Part shown: positions 1-8,011 of the stretch, in pieces | Position numbering within the stretch: the first letter of the stretch is position 1 | How the letters are laid out: every line of letters begins with the position of its first letter | Source of the DNA: Halieaceae bacterium UBA6060 | Lineage (GTDB): Bacteria > Pseudomonadota > Gammaproteobacteria > Pseudomonadales > Halieaceae | Length of the DNA: 24,450 bases | Direction: 5' to 3' | Assembly: GCA_002428935.1 (NCBI GenBank) | Contig: DIYG01000022.1 | Span: 16,037-40,486 of the forward strand | Position numbers and translations under genes: made by a program | Notes under the pieces: model-generated | What the model was told of the DNA's origin: nothing | The model's database searches: none | The model's input: the letters and a program-made list of their open reading frames with translations, nothing else

Positions 1-1913
1 TCCACGGACGGGAGTTTTTGTGGCGGGTCCGTTACGCCCTCCACATGATCACCGGTCGAGAAGAAGACCGCCTCCTCTTCGATCACCAACGAGAATTGGC
101 GGCGATCTGGGGCTTCGTCGACGGCGACAAACTCGCCGTCGAACAGTTCATGCAGCTCTACTACCGCTGGGCCCTCGCCTTGTCGCAGCTCAACGAAGTG
201 TTGATCCTGGCCTTTGACCAGGCGGTTCTGCAGGCCGAAGGCAGTATGAAAACCGTCGCCATCAATGATGCCTTTGAACTGTGTAACGGCTACGTTAGCG
301 CACGCCGGGACGATGTATTCGAGGCAGACCCCGGCGCACTCCTGGAGGTTTTTCTCCACGCGGGCAATCATCCCCAGGCCCAGGGGATAGCAGCGGAGAC
401 CATCCGTCTGGTCCATGAACACAGACACCTCATCAACGAAGACTTCCGTCAGAACCCCCGCTACCGCGCCCTGTTTATGGATCTCCTGCGTTCCAATGAA
501 CGCATGACCCGACAGCTGCGCCGCATGTCCCGGTATGGAATCCTCGGGCGCTATTTGCCCGCCTACGGACAGATCATCGGCCAGATGCAGCACGATCTTT
601 TCCACAGCTACACCGTGGACGCCCACACCTTGCAGGTCATAGAAAACATCCGCCGCTTCCTCAAGCCGGAAAACGACGACCGCTTTCCCGTCACCAGCCG
701 CATAGCCCGTCGCTTGCCCAAGATAGAACTGCTGTATATCGCCGGCCTGTTCCACGATATCGGCAAAGGGCGAGGTGGCGACCACTCGGAGCTCGGCGCC
801 GTCGACGCGCGACAGTTCTGCGAAGACCACGGTCTGAGCCGCCGCGAAACAAACCTCGTGGAATGGCTGGTACGCAACCATCTGCTCATGTCGGCGGTGG
901 CCCAGCGCAAGGACATCTCTGATCCAGAAGTAGTTCAGCAGTTTGCCCGGCACGTGGGCGACCAAAACCGCCTCGACTATCTCTTTGCTCTCACGGTGGC
1001 CGACATCAACGGCACCAACCCCAAACTCTGGAATGCCTGGCGGGGCAGCCTCCTTAGGCAGCTGTTCACGGAAACAAAACGGGCCCTGCGCCGTGGTCTG
1101 GAGAACCCCGCCGATAAAGGCGAATGGATCCGGGAAACCCGGGATATGGCCACCAAGCTTCTGGAGTATCGAGGCTTCACGGCGGAGGAGCTGGAGTCCC
1201 TTTGGCGGGAGCGCGGAGAGGACTATTTTCTGCGGGAGAAGCCCGAGGATATTGCCTGGCACACGGAGGCCATCTCTGGGCACTTCGACCGCGAGGCGCC
1301 GTTGGTCCTGGTGCGCAACGGGGTGGAATCCAGCGTCGCCAACACCACGCAAATCTTTATTTACGCGCCATTTTCCATCGGTAGCTTTGCCCGCACCTGC
1401 TCTCGTTTGGAACAGCTAAACCTGAGCATCCACGACGCGCGCATCTATCACGGCAGCGACGGCATGAGCGTAGACACCTATTACGTGCTCGATTCCGGCG
1501 GTGACGCCATTGAGGATGTCGACCGCCTGCGGCATATCGGGTCTTACCTCAGCGAAACCCTGGCCACCAAGGGAGATAGCGACCCGCCCGCCATCGTGCC
1601 GCGGCTCACACCGCGACGAGTACGCTCCTTCCGCCTGGCCACCGAGACCACCATGACGCTGGACACGGCCAGGGAGGTCTCTGTCCTCGAGGTGGTTTCC
1701 CTGGACCGGCCTGGACTGCTGGCCCGGGTCGGCGAGGTGTTTGTAGAGTTCGGCTTGGTTTGTCAGGCCGCAAAGATCCAAACCCTTGGCGAACGGGTAG
1801 AAGACGTCTTCTTTCTCACGGACACGGAACAGCAACCGATCCGCGACGATGCGATAAGTGAAGCCATCCAGGAGGCCATTCGCAGCCGCCTCGATGCGGA
1901 CGAGGTGCCCTGA
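1..1913 (+). CDS. glnD: [Protein-PII] uridylyltransferase/uridylyl-removing enzyme GlnD, 5'-truncated by window edge
   Basis: GlnD adds UMP to the PII signalling protein when glutamine is low and removes it when glutamine is high, controlling glutamine synthetase and nitrogen genes from the cytoplasm. The reading frame is open from base 3, before any start codon, and reads HGREFLWRVRYALH, which matches the interior of GlnD. The real start is therefore upstream. About 636 residues are present against roughly 890 in the E. coli protein, so the nucleotidyltransferase active site is mostly missing. Visible parts are the HD hydrolase domain (HSYTVDAHT near 605-630, GLFHDIGKG near 745-770) and two C-terminal ACT domains (about 1300-1500 and 1675-1880). 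The second ACT keeps LDRPGLLARVGEVF. The first has APFSIGSFA where the family usually has a DRPxLFA-like loop. The stop TGA lies one base before the dapC start, suggesting co-transcription. Confidence 0.96.
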   Translation, partial: HGREFLWRVRYALHMITGREEDRLLFDHQRELAAIWGFVDGDKLAVEQFMQLYYRWALALSQLNEVLILAFDQAVLQAEGSMKTVAINDAFELCNGYVSARRDDVFEADPGALLEVFLHAGNHPQAQGIAAETIRLVHEHRHLINEDFRQNPRYRALFMDLLRSNERMTRQLRRMSRYGILGRYLPAYGQIIGQMQHDLFHSYTVDAHTLQVIENIRRFLKPENDDRFPVTSRIARRLPKIELLYIAGLFHDIGKGRGGDHSELGAVDARQFCEDHGLSRRETNLVEWLVRNHLLMSAVAQRKDISDPEVVQQFARHVGDQNRLDYLFALTVADINGTNPKLWNAWRGSLLRQLFTETKRALRRGLENPADKGEWIRETRDMATKLLEYRGFTAEELESLWRERGEDYFLREKPEDIAWHTEAISGHFDREAPLVLVRNGVESSVANTTQIFIYAPFSIGSFARTCSRLEQLNLSIHDARIYHGSDGMSVDTYYVLDSGGDAIEDVDRLRHIGSYLSETLATKGDSDPPAIVPRLTPRRVRSFRLATETTMTLDTAREVSVLEVVSLDRPGLLARVGEVFVEFGLVCQAAKIQTLGERVEDVFFLTDTEQQPIRDDAISEAIQEAIRSRLDADEVP

Positions 1914-1914
1914 G

Positions 1915-3105
1915 TTGAATGACCGGCTGGACGCCCTCCACCCCTACCCTTTTGAACGCCTAAACGACCTACTTCAGGGCATCACCTGTCCGGCGGATCG
2001 AGCGCTTCTCAAGCTCTCCGTCGGCGAACCGCAGGACGCCCCTCCACCCGCGGTGGTAGCGGCCCTTCAGGACAGCCTGGATCTCCTTGGGCGCTACCCC
2101 GCAACGGGCGGCACCCTCGCCTTGCGAGAAAGCCAGGGACGCTGGATGCGGCAGCGCCACAAGCTGCCGAACCTCAACTCAGAAACCCAGGTCCTGCCGG
2201 TCAACGGCACTCGCGAGGCCCTCTTTGCCATCGCCCAAACCTGTGTTCAAGGCTCCGACCATGCCCTCGTGGGTTGCCCCAACCCCTTCTACCAAATCTA
2301 CGAAGGAGCCGCGCTGCTGGCCGGCGCGAGCACCGTGCTGTTTGACACCTCTGCAGCCAACGGTTTTCTACCGGATCCCGAGGCCATCGACGAGGGCAGT
2401 TGGCAACAGATGCAGCTCTTGTACCTGTGCACACCGGGCAATCCCGCCGGCGCAGTCATGGATACAGCGCTGCTCCAGCGTTTCATCGAAAAGGCCCTAC
2501 AACACGATGTGATCCTGGTTTCCGATGAGTGCTACTCGGAAATCTATCCCGACGAAACCCGTCCGCCGGTGGGTCTGCTGGCCGCCTGTGCCCAGATGGG
2601 ACTCGATGATTACCGCAACTGCATCAGCATGCATTCCCTGTCGAAACGCTCCAACCTGCCGGGGCTTCGATCAGGTTTTGCCGCTGGTGATGCGAAAGTC
2701 CTGGCGGCTTTCCTTCGCTACCGCGGCTATCACGGCTCTGCCATGCCCCCGCACCACCAGATAGCCAGCGCCACCGCCTGGGATGATGAAACCCATGTGG
2801 TGGAAAACCGCATTCGGTATCGCGAGAAGTTTGCCGCGGTGCGGGAGCGACTCGCAGGGACTCTGGCTCTGAATGACCCCGAGGGCGGCTTCTACTTTTG
2901 GGCTGCCACGCCCGTAGACGATGAAACCTTCACCCGTCGGCTCTACGCCGAAGAGGGAGTACTGGTATTGCCCGGCAGCTACCTGGGTCGCGAAGGCACC
3001 GATGGAAATCCCGGTGCGGGTCGTGTGCGGATCGCCCTGGTGGCCGAGCTGGACGATTGCCTGGACGCCGCCGAGCGCATTGCGGCCTTCGTCGGTCGTC
3101 TTTGA
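1915..3105 (+). CDS. dapC: Succinyldiaminopimelate transaminase DapC
   Basis: This PLP-dependent class I/II aminotransferase converts N-succinyl-2-amino-6-ketopimelate to N-succinyl-diaminopimelate with glutamate as donor, in the succinylase branch of lysine and cell-wall diaminopimelate synthesis. I place the start at TTG 1915, one base after the glnD stop. The product then begins MNDRLDALHPYPFERL, the usual beginning of gammaproteobacterial DapC proteins, giving 396 residues. The open frame reaches back to 1858 inside glnD, but that extension does not look like DapC. Landmarks are LSVGEP near the N terminus, the CTPGNPAG loop, the SDECYSEIY strand, and SLSKRSNLPGLRSGF with the PLP-binding Lys at about residue 244 (codon 2644). 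It is part of the glnD-dapC-nth-arsC-like-dapD-dapE run. Function is confident from these motifs and the dap context; the TTG start is an inference. Confidence 0.93.
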   Translation: MNDRLDALHPYPFERLNDLLQGITCPADRALLKLSVGEPQDAPPPAVVAALQDSLDLLGRYPATGGTLALRESQGRWMRQRHKLPNLNSETQVLPVNGTREALFAIAQTCVQGSDHALVGCPNPFYQIYEGAALLAGASTVLFDTSAANGFLPDPEAIDEGSWQQMQLLYLCTPGNPAGAVMDTALLQRFIEKALQHDVILVSDECYSEIYPDETRPPVGLLAACAQMGLDDYRNCISMHSLSKRSNLPGLRSGFAAGDAKVLAAFLRYRGYHGSAMPPHHQIASATAWDDETHVVENRIRYREKFAAVRERLAGTLALNDPEGGFYFWAATPVDDETFTRRLYAEEGVLVLPGSYLGREGTDGNPGAGRVRIALVAELDDCLDAAERIAAFVGRL

Positions 3106-3151
3106 GGGCGAGCCGAAGTCGCGGAACAACACCGACGGAAGAGCACAGGCC

Positions 3152-3835
3152 ATGCAGGACAACGCTTCAAAACAAGAGCCTTTGAACAAAGCTCAGCGCG
3201 TAGCATTTATCCTCCAGCGTCTGCAGGAACTGTATCCCGACCCACCGGTACCGCTGGATCACCAGGATCCCTACACCCTGCTTATCGCGGTGCTTCTCAG
3301 CGCCCAGTGCACCGATGAGCGGGTGAACCAGGTGACACCCGCACTTTTCGAGCGGGCCTCATCGCCAACCGCCATGGTTACCCTCAGCGTCGAGGAGATT
3401 CGCGAAATCATACGCCCCTGTGGGCTGTCGCCGCAGAAATCCAAAGCCATCGCTCGCTTGTCAGAGATCCTTCTGGAAGAGCATGGTGGTGTTGTACCGA
3501 ATGACATGGAGGCCCTGGAACGCCTTCCCGGTGTCGGCCACAAAACCGCCAGCGTGGTCCTGGCACAGGCCTTTGGCGTTCCATCCTTTCCCGTAGATAC
3601 GCACATACATCGCCTGGCCCAGCGCTGGGGCCTTAGCTCCGGAAAAAACGTCGTCCAGACCGAGAAAGACCTGAAACGCCTGTTCCCCAGGGAGCGTTGG
3701 AACGATCTGCATCTGCAGATTATTTTCTACGGTCGCGAATACTGTTCCGCCCGGGGCTGCGACGGTCGCGTTTGCGAGATTTGCCGCACCTGCTACCCGA
3801 ATCGGAAGCGAGCGAAACAAACCCGCAAGGCCTAG
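3152..3835 (+). CDS. nth: Endonuclease III (Nth-type DNA glycosylase/AP lyase)
   Basis: Endonuclease III excises oxidised pyrimidines and nicks the abasic site in base-excision repair. The 227-residue product from ATG 3152 has the helix-hairpin-helix LPGVGHKTASVVL (residues 125-137), with the catalytic Lys at 131, and FPVDTHIHRL with the catalytic Asp at 149. Length is close to E. coli Nth (211). The C-terminal cysteine cluster is unusual: Cys 198, 203, 208, 211 and 214, spaced x4, x4, x2, x2, instead of the classical C-x6-C-x2-C-x5-C that holds a [4Fe-4S] cluster. The sequence around it (GREYCSARGCDG) recalls divergent Nth proteins outside the Enterobacteria, from memory. In many Gammaproteobacteria nth follows the rnf operon; here it sits between dapC and an arsC-like gene. 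The open frame extends upstream into dapC, but only the part from 3152 resembles Nth. Confidence 0.93.
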   Translation: MQDNASKQEPLNKAQRVAFILQRLQELYPDPPVPLDHQDPYTLLIAVLLSAQCTDERVNQVTPALFERASSPTAMVTLSVEEIREIIRPCGLSPQKSKAIARLSEILLEEHGGVVPNDMEALERLPGVGHKTASVVLAQAFGVPSFPVDTHIHRLAQRWGLSSGKNVVQTEKDLKRLFPRERWNDLHLQIIFYGREYCSARGCDGRVCEICRTCYPNRKRAKQTRKA

Positions 3836-3842
3836 GCAGATT

Positions 3843-3851
3843 TGCTATCCT
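3843..3851 (+). promoter_or_regulatory. Possible extended -10 promoter before the ArsC-like gene
   Basis: The 41-base gap after nth contains TGCTATCCT, an extended -10 form (TGn followed by TATCCT), about 26 bases before the ATG at 3877. No convincing -35 hexamer lies 15-18 bases upstream. It could give the ArsC-like gene and dapDE a promoter separate from glnD-dapC-nth. Sequence-pattern evidence only. Confidence 0.33.
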
Positions 3852-3876
3852 CGCGCCCCGCTTGAGGAGCATCAAT

Positions 3877-4224
3877 ATGAGTCTGACGTTATACGGCATC
3901 AGTAACTGCGACACGGTTCGCAAGGCCCGTCGCTGGCTGGAAACCAACGACGTCGCCTATAAGTTTCACGATTTCCGCGCCGATGGCCTGGAGTCTCAAA
4001 CCGTCAGGGCTTGGATCGATACGCTGGGTTGGGACCAGGTCATCAACCGTCGAAGCACCAGCTGGAAAGCCTTGGATCTCGAGCAGCGTGAGACCATGGA
4101 TGCAACCGCTGCGGAGCAGGCCATCCTTAGCGCGCCGACCCTTATCAAGCGCCCGCTCCTTAGCGGCGACGGGATACTGGAACTGGGATTTAAAGCCGAA
4201 CGGTACCAAGAACTTTTAACCTAA
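3877..4224 (+). CDS. ArsC/Spx-family thioredoxin-fold protein (YffB-like)
   Basis: This is a 115-residue protein of the ArsC/Spx superfamily, closest in look to YffB, whose cellular role is poorly defined. The thioredoxin-like start MSLTLYGISNCDTVRKARRWL carries one cysteine (residue 11) in NCDTV, the place of the arsenate reductase nucleophile. The middle has WDQVINRRSTSWKAL and the end SAPTLIKRPLLSGDG, both typical of the family. The other cysteines expected of a true arsenate reductase are absent, so arsenate reduction is not supported. A Shine-Dalgarno-like GAGGAGC (3864-3870) precedes the ATG. The gene sits directly before dapD, an arrangement I recall from Pseudomonas, where a similar gene is near dapD; a functional link to lysine synthesis is unproven. 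Confidence 0.85.
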   Translation: MSLTLYGISNCDTVRKARRWLETNDVAYKFHDFRADGLESQTVRAWIDTLGWDQVINRRSTSWKALDLEQRETMDATAAEQAILSAPTLIKRPLLSGDGILELGFKAERYQELLT

Positions 4225-4253
4225 AGGGCAGCACTGGAAAAGGGAGGACGTAT

Positions 4254-5267
4254 ATGGGCGCTTATGCACTGGGACTGGGTATCGGTAGTCAGAATCGTCA
4301 GGGCGAATGGTTGGAGGTATTTTATCCGTCGCCACGAATTGCCCCGAAGGAAGAACTCACCGCCCTCTTCGCCGACTTCACCGTCCCTAAGATCCTGTCG
4401 CGGGACGACCTGACGGCCCTCGCCGCAGCCTGCGATAAGCTCGGGGAAGCAAGCCTGGCGACCCAGGCCAAAAGACTATCGGACAGCGAAGCCAAGGCCG
4501 TGGGGGTTTGTCTTGCTGCCGATACGGCCCCGGATAGCGTGCCCGCCGCTTATCTGAAGCTTCATTTGCTGTCCCATCGGCTGGCCCGTCCCCACACCAC
4601 GGATCTCTCGGGCGTATTCGGTGTGCTGCCCAATGTGGCCTGGACAAACCAGGGCGCCGTTGCCCTCGACGAGCTGGCCGACCGACAACTGGATGCTCGT
4701 CTTCGGGGGGAAGTGTTGGAAGTCAGCTGTGTCGACAAATTCCCCAAGATGACCAACTACGTGGTCCCCACCGGCGTGCGTATCGCACACACGGCACGGG
4801 TTCGCCTGGGGGCGTATGTGGGTGAAGGTACGACGGTCATGCACGAGGGCTTCATCAACTTCAATGCCGGCACCGAGGGTCCGGGCATGATCGAAGGCCG
4901 AATCTCTGCCGGTGTGCTTGTGGGTGCGGATTCTGACCTGGGCGGAGGAAGCTCCACCATGGGCACCCTGTCCGGCGGTGGCAATATCATTATCTCCGTT
5001 GGTAAACAGTGCCTCATCGGCGCCAATGCCGGTCTGGGCATACCCCTTGGCGATCGCTGCACCGTGGAGTCTGGCCTTTACGTCACGGCGGGCACCAAGG
5101 TAACGACTCTCGACGCGGGCGGTAACCCCGTGGAAACCCTGGCCGCTCGCCAGCTCCAGGGTATGTCGGATCTTTTGTTCCGCCGCAACAGCCTCACCGG
5201 CGCCGTGGAATGCTTGACCAACAAAACCGCGGTGCAACTGAATAGCGAACTCCACGCCCACAACTGA
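4254..5267 (+). CDS. dapD: 2,3,4,5-tetrahydropyridine-2,6-dicarboxylate N-succinyltransferase DapD
   Basis: DapD transfers succinyl from succinyl-CoA to tetrahydrodipicolinate, the committed step of the succinylase branch of diaminopimelate synthesis, as a cytoplasmic trimer. The 337-residue product is of the longer type seen in Pseudomonas and actinobacteria rather than the roughly 274-residue enterobacterial form. The N-terminal half ends with a conserved DKFPKMTNYVVPTGVRI stretch. The C-terminal half is a left-handed beta-helix built from hexapeptide-like repeats (ARVRLGAYVGEGT, GADSDLGGGSSTMGTLSGGG, IGANAGLGIPLGDRC). ATG 4254 has a strong GGGAGG ribosome site (4242-4247). dapE begins 7 bases after the stop, so the two are surely co-transcribed. 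Confidence 0.96.
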   Translation: MGAYALGLGIGSQNRQGEWLEVFYPSPRIAPKEELTALFADFTVPKILSRDDLTALAAACDKLGEASLATQAKRLSDSEAKAVGVCLAADTAPDSVPAAYLKLHLLSHRLARPHTTDLSGVFGVLPNVAWTNQGAVALDELADRQLDARLRGEVLEVSCVDKFPKMTNYVVPTGVRIAHTARVRLGAYVGEGTTVMHEGFINFNAGTEGPGMIEGRISAGVLVGADSDLGGGSSTMGTLSGGGNIIISVGKQCLIGANAGLGIPLGDRCTVESGLYVTAGTKVTTLDAGGNPVETLAARQLQGMSDLLFRRNSLTGAVECLTNKTAVQLNSELHAHN

Positions 5268-5274
5268 TCAGGCT

Positions 5275-6411
5275 ATGAATACGGACTCCACCATCGCTCT
5301 CACGCGAGAGCTAATCGCCCGGCCCTCAATTACCCCCGAGGATGCGGGCTGTCAGGCACTGATGATGACCCGCCTCGAAGCGCTGGGCTTCCGCTGCCAC
5401 CGCCTACGGTTTGGAGATACCGATAACTTCTGGGCGGAGTGGGGTCAGCAGGGACCTCTCGTAGCCTTTGCAGGACACACCGATGTGGTTCCCCCGGGGC
5501 CTCTGGATGCCTGGACCACTCCGCCCTTTGAGCCCATGGAAAGAGATGGGCTGCTGTACGGTCGCGGCGCGGCGGACATGAAAGGCAGTTTGGCGGCGAT
5601 GATTACCGCCTGCGAACGCTTTCTGGAAGCACCTCCGTCCACGGGACGCATCGGCTTTCTCATTACCTCCGATGAAGAAGGGCCGGCGAAGGATGGCACC
5701 GTAAAAGTCATGGCATGGCTTAAGGAACAAGGTATCGCGATTGACTACTGCATTGTCGGAGAACCCTCCAGCAGCAAAGAACTCGGCGATACGATCAAGA
5801 ATGGGCGGCGAGGCTCACTCAATGGCCAAATCACCGTACGAGGCTTGCAAGGGCACGTCGCCTACCCCCAGAACGCGGACAACCCCATTCACAAGGCATT
5901 GCCCGCCCTCCAAGCCCTAACCGCGCGACACTGGGACTCGGGGAATGAATTTTTCCCCCCAAGCAGCTTACAGATCACCAATGTCCGCAGCGGCACCGGC
6001 GCCACCAACGTAATTCCAGGGGATTTAGAGCTGTGGCTCAATTTCCGCTTCTCCACGGAGCAAACCGCAGCGGGGCTAAGAGCTGCCGTTGAACAGTGTT
6101 TTCAAGAGCATGGCCTCGACACCGAGATCACCTGGGATCTCAGTGGTGAACCGTTTCTCACGGCTGAGGGAGCGCTGGTCAATGCGAGTCGCGAGGCGAT
6201 CCGTCAGGAATTAGCCATCGAACCGGTTTTGTCTACCAGCGGCGGCACCTCTGACGGCCGCTTCATCGCCCCCTACGGTGTAGAAGTTCTTGAGCTGGGA
6301 CCCATCAATGCCAGCATCCATCAGGTCAACGAGCATGTTCGCAGCGCGGATTTACCGCGCCTGTCACGCGTGTATGAGAGCATCCTCTCGAAGCTCTTGG
6401 CCTCGGCGTAA
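5275..6411 (+). CDS. dapE: Succinyl-diaminopimelate desuccinylase DapE
   Basis: DapE is a dinuclear zinc amidohydrolase (M20 family) that releases succinate from N-succinyl-LL-diaminopimelate to give LL-diaminopimelate. The 378-residue product has all expected metal and catalytic residues: His 68 and Asp 70 in FAGHTDVVPPG, Asp 101 in GRGAADMKGS, the Glu 134/Glu 135 pair in TSDEEGPAKDG, Glu 163 in VGEPSSS, and His 349 in NASIHQVNEHV. Length and residue numbering closely match the Haemophilus enzyme. The dimerisation lid includes GRRGSLNGQITVRGLQGHVAYP. It follows dapD at 7 bases. The gene ends two bases before the stop of the short-chain dehydrogenase on the opposite strand, with no room for a terminator between them. 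Confidence 0.97.
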   Translation: MNTDSTIALTRELIARPSITPEDAGCQALMMTRLEALGFRCHRLRFGDTDNFWAEWGQQGPLVAFAGHTDVVPPGPLDAWTTPPFEPMERDGLLYGRGAADMKGSLAAMITACERFLEAPPSTGRIGFLITSDEEGPAKDGTVKVMAWLKEQGIAIDYCIVGEPSSSKELGDTIKNGRRGSLNGQITVRGLQGHVAYPQNADNPIHKALPALQALTARHWDSGNEFFPPSSLQITNVRSGTGATNVIPGDLELWLNFRFSTEQTAAGLRAAVEQCFQEHGLDTEITWDLSGEPFLTAEGALVNASREAIRQELAIEPVLSTSGGTSDGRFIAPYGVEVLELGPINASIHQVNEHVRSADLPRLSRVYESILSKLLASA

Positions 6412-6413
6412 GT

Positions 6414-7208
6414 TCAATCAGGCCCTCCCTGGGACGGCCCCACGGAGCTGGACAAATCCTGTAGCGCTGCCGTAACCAGAGAGCGATTCCCATCCCCCGT
6501 CACCACGAGCCAGCGCTCCGGTGCACCGCCCAGGGCCTGAAGACTCTCATCGACAACGGTTTCCGCGTCCATCCACAGCTCCTCGGGCACACGATCCACG
6601 TCAAAGCCCTGAAACGAATCCCGGGAATGGATCTCCGTTTTTGTATAACCGGGGCAAAGACACTGAACCCTGAGCGCCGATGAGGCGAGTTCTGCGCGCA
6701 GGGAACGGCTGAAACTCACTAAGAACGCTTTGGTCGCGGCGTAGGTCGCTACCGACGGTAAGGCCGCAAAGCCGCCGACGGAGGCCACATTGATTACCGC
6801 TCCGCGGTCGCGCTCCAACATCATCGGCAGGGCCGCACGAGTCAGAGCGAGCGTGGCCTCCTGATGGAGTCGAAGCATTTTGAACTCATCATCAAGATCG
6901 CTTTGCGCAAAGGGCCCAAGGGTTGAAAAGCCTGCGTTGTTTATCAGGAGATCCAGGGGCGGTCCCTGACGGATAGCCTCGACAACTCGAATCTGCCCCT
7001 CGGTGGTCGCAAGATCTGCAATAACAATCCCAATCTCGCAGTGCTCGGCCAATTCCTTCGCCAGGGTCTCGAGGCGTTCTTGGCGACGAGCAACGAGGAC
7101 CATGTGTGTTGCCGTAGCGGCCAGAGCCCGGGCATAGGCTTCGCCGATACCTGCCGATGCCCCGGTAATCAAAACGTGTTGAAAACCACTCAAGGTCTCT
7201 CTATCCAT
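6414..7208 (-). CDS. Short-chain dehydrogenase/reductase (SDR), substrate unknown
   Basis: This is a 264-residue classical SDR oxidoreductase that would use NAD(P)H. The cofactor motif TGASAGIG spans residues 15-22, NNAGF is at 90-94, and the catalytic Ser 143, Tyr 156 and Lys 160 (YAATK) are all present. ARRQERL after the second strand has two arginines, which suggests a preference for NADP(H); that is an inference. The C-terminal part (PGYTKTEIHSRDSFQG, VPEELWMDAETVV) resembles the DltE/YqjQ-like group of uncharacterised reductases. The substrate cannot be told from sequence. It is the last gene of the run starting at dapA, 5 bases after rsmJ, with the ribosome-site sequence GAGGAG overlapping the rsmJ end. 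It converges on dapE. Confidence 0.88.
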   Translation of the reverse strand: MDRETLSGFQHVLITGASAGIGEAYARALAATATHMVLVARRQERLETLAKELAEHCEIGIVIADLATTEGQIRVVEAIRQGPPLDLLINNAGFSTLGPFAQSDLDDEFKMLRLHQEATLALTRAALPMMLERDRGAVINVASVGGFAALPSVATYAATKAFLVSFSRSLRAELASSALRVQCLCPGYTKTEIHSRDSFQGFDVDRVPEELWMDAETVVDESLQALGGAPERWLVVTGDGNRSLVTAALQDLSSSVGPSQGGPD

Positions 7209-7213
7209 AGCTT

Positions 7214-8011
7214 TTACTCCTCCGAGACAGACTCTCGGCCCAGGTAAACATCGAAACGCACCGCACGACCTGTTAGCACATGGTCGGGTTTTCCCACCGC
7301 CAAAGGCTGTGCTCGCCGCGGTCGTTTCACTACGATTCTGCTTACCGCCTGCTGCAAAGCCCAGGCGGCTAGATCCTCGCCCAGGGGATCGTCGATAGCG
7401 GCGTTGCCTTCATCCAGAAGCAGGTGGAGCATCTGCATTTCTTTTCCGGGAAGAGCTCTTCGAGCGACGGGAAACATGGGGTCCAGGTAGATCACATCGA
7501 CCGTTGCCAGATCAGACTCGTCGAGTCGACGCGAATCCGTGATCCGAAGATTCAATCGCGATGCCACGTCCTGCAACCATGGATCATCGTTGCCTCGCGC
7601 GTCGCTAATCGCGTCTTCAAGCAGGCAGTTCATTACCGGTTCACGCTCGCAAATCAGCACTTCACAACCAAGGTCCGCGAGTAGAAACGCGTCGCGACCG
7701 AAACCTCCCGTGGCATCCAGCACCGACGGTGAACGACGGGCATTCCAACCCACAGCGCGGCCCAGAAGTTCGTTGTGTCCACCACGTCGGCGGTGGCGAA
7801 GGCGGCTATCGCCGAAGCGCAGGGAAATAGGCCCCCCTCGCTTGCGCTGAACAGGCAATAGTTCCGGGCCCTGCTCTCCCACCCGCAACAGCAACGCCCC
7901 GTCCGGCGGTAGCCGAAGGTCCTTGGTTTCTTCCAACAGAGGTATTTCCAGGCGCTCCGCCAGTGTTTGCGCGGCGTCTTGGTAGGCGCTCGTCGCGGCG
8001 CTTACACCCAC
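7214..8011 (-). CDS. rsmJ: 16S rRNA (guanine1516-N2)-methyltransferase RsmJ
   Basis: RsmJ (YhiQ, DUF548) uses S-adenosylmethionine to methylate N2 of G1516 in 16S rRNA. The 265-residue product has HRRRGGHNELLGRAVG (residues 73-88), the SAM-binding LDATGGFGRDAF (98-109), the acidic LICERE after the second strand, and the catalytic-loop motif LDPMFP (176-181), followed by KEMQMLHLLL and VVKRPRRAQPL. All of these are characteristic of the family. The proposed start is GTG 8011, which overlaps the last ten bases of the cyclase-like gene, so translation is probably coupled. The N-terminal 40 residues vary in this family, so the exact start is less certain than the function. Confidence 0.93.
   Translation of the reverse strand: MGVSAATSAYQDAAQTLAERLEIPLLEETKDLRLPPDGALLLRVGEQGPELLPVQRKRGGPISLRFGDSRLRHRRRGGHNELLGRAVGWNARRSPSVLDATGGFGRDAFLLADLGCEVLICEREPVMNCLLEDAISDARGNDDPWLQDVASRLNLRITDSRRLDESDLATVDVIYLDPMFPVARRALPGKEMQMLHLLLDEGNAAIDDPLGEDLAAWALQQAVSRIVVKRPRRAQPLAVGKPDHVLTGRAVRFDVYLGRESVSEE

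Noticed and set aside
2671..3189. 172-codon minus-strand frame over the dapC end and nth start
   Set aside because: It is antisense to recognised genes and shows no domain pattern.
3877..4224. Arsenate reductase function for the ArsC-like protein
   Set aside because: Only one cysteine motif is present, there are no ars genes nearby, and the sequence looks like the YffB/Spx branch instead.
4476..5261. 261-codon open frame antisense to dapD
   Set aside because: It lies entirely opposite the well-matched dapD gene, and its translation resembles no protein family; long antisense frames are common in GC-rich genes.
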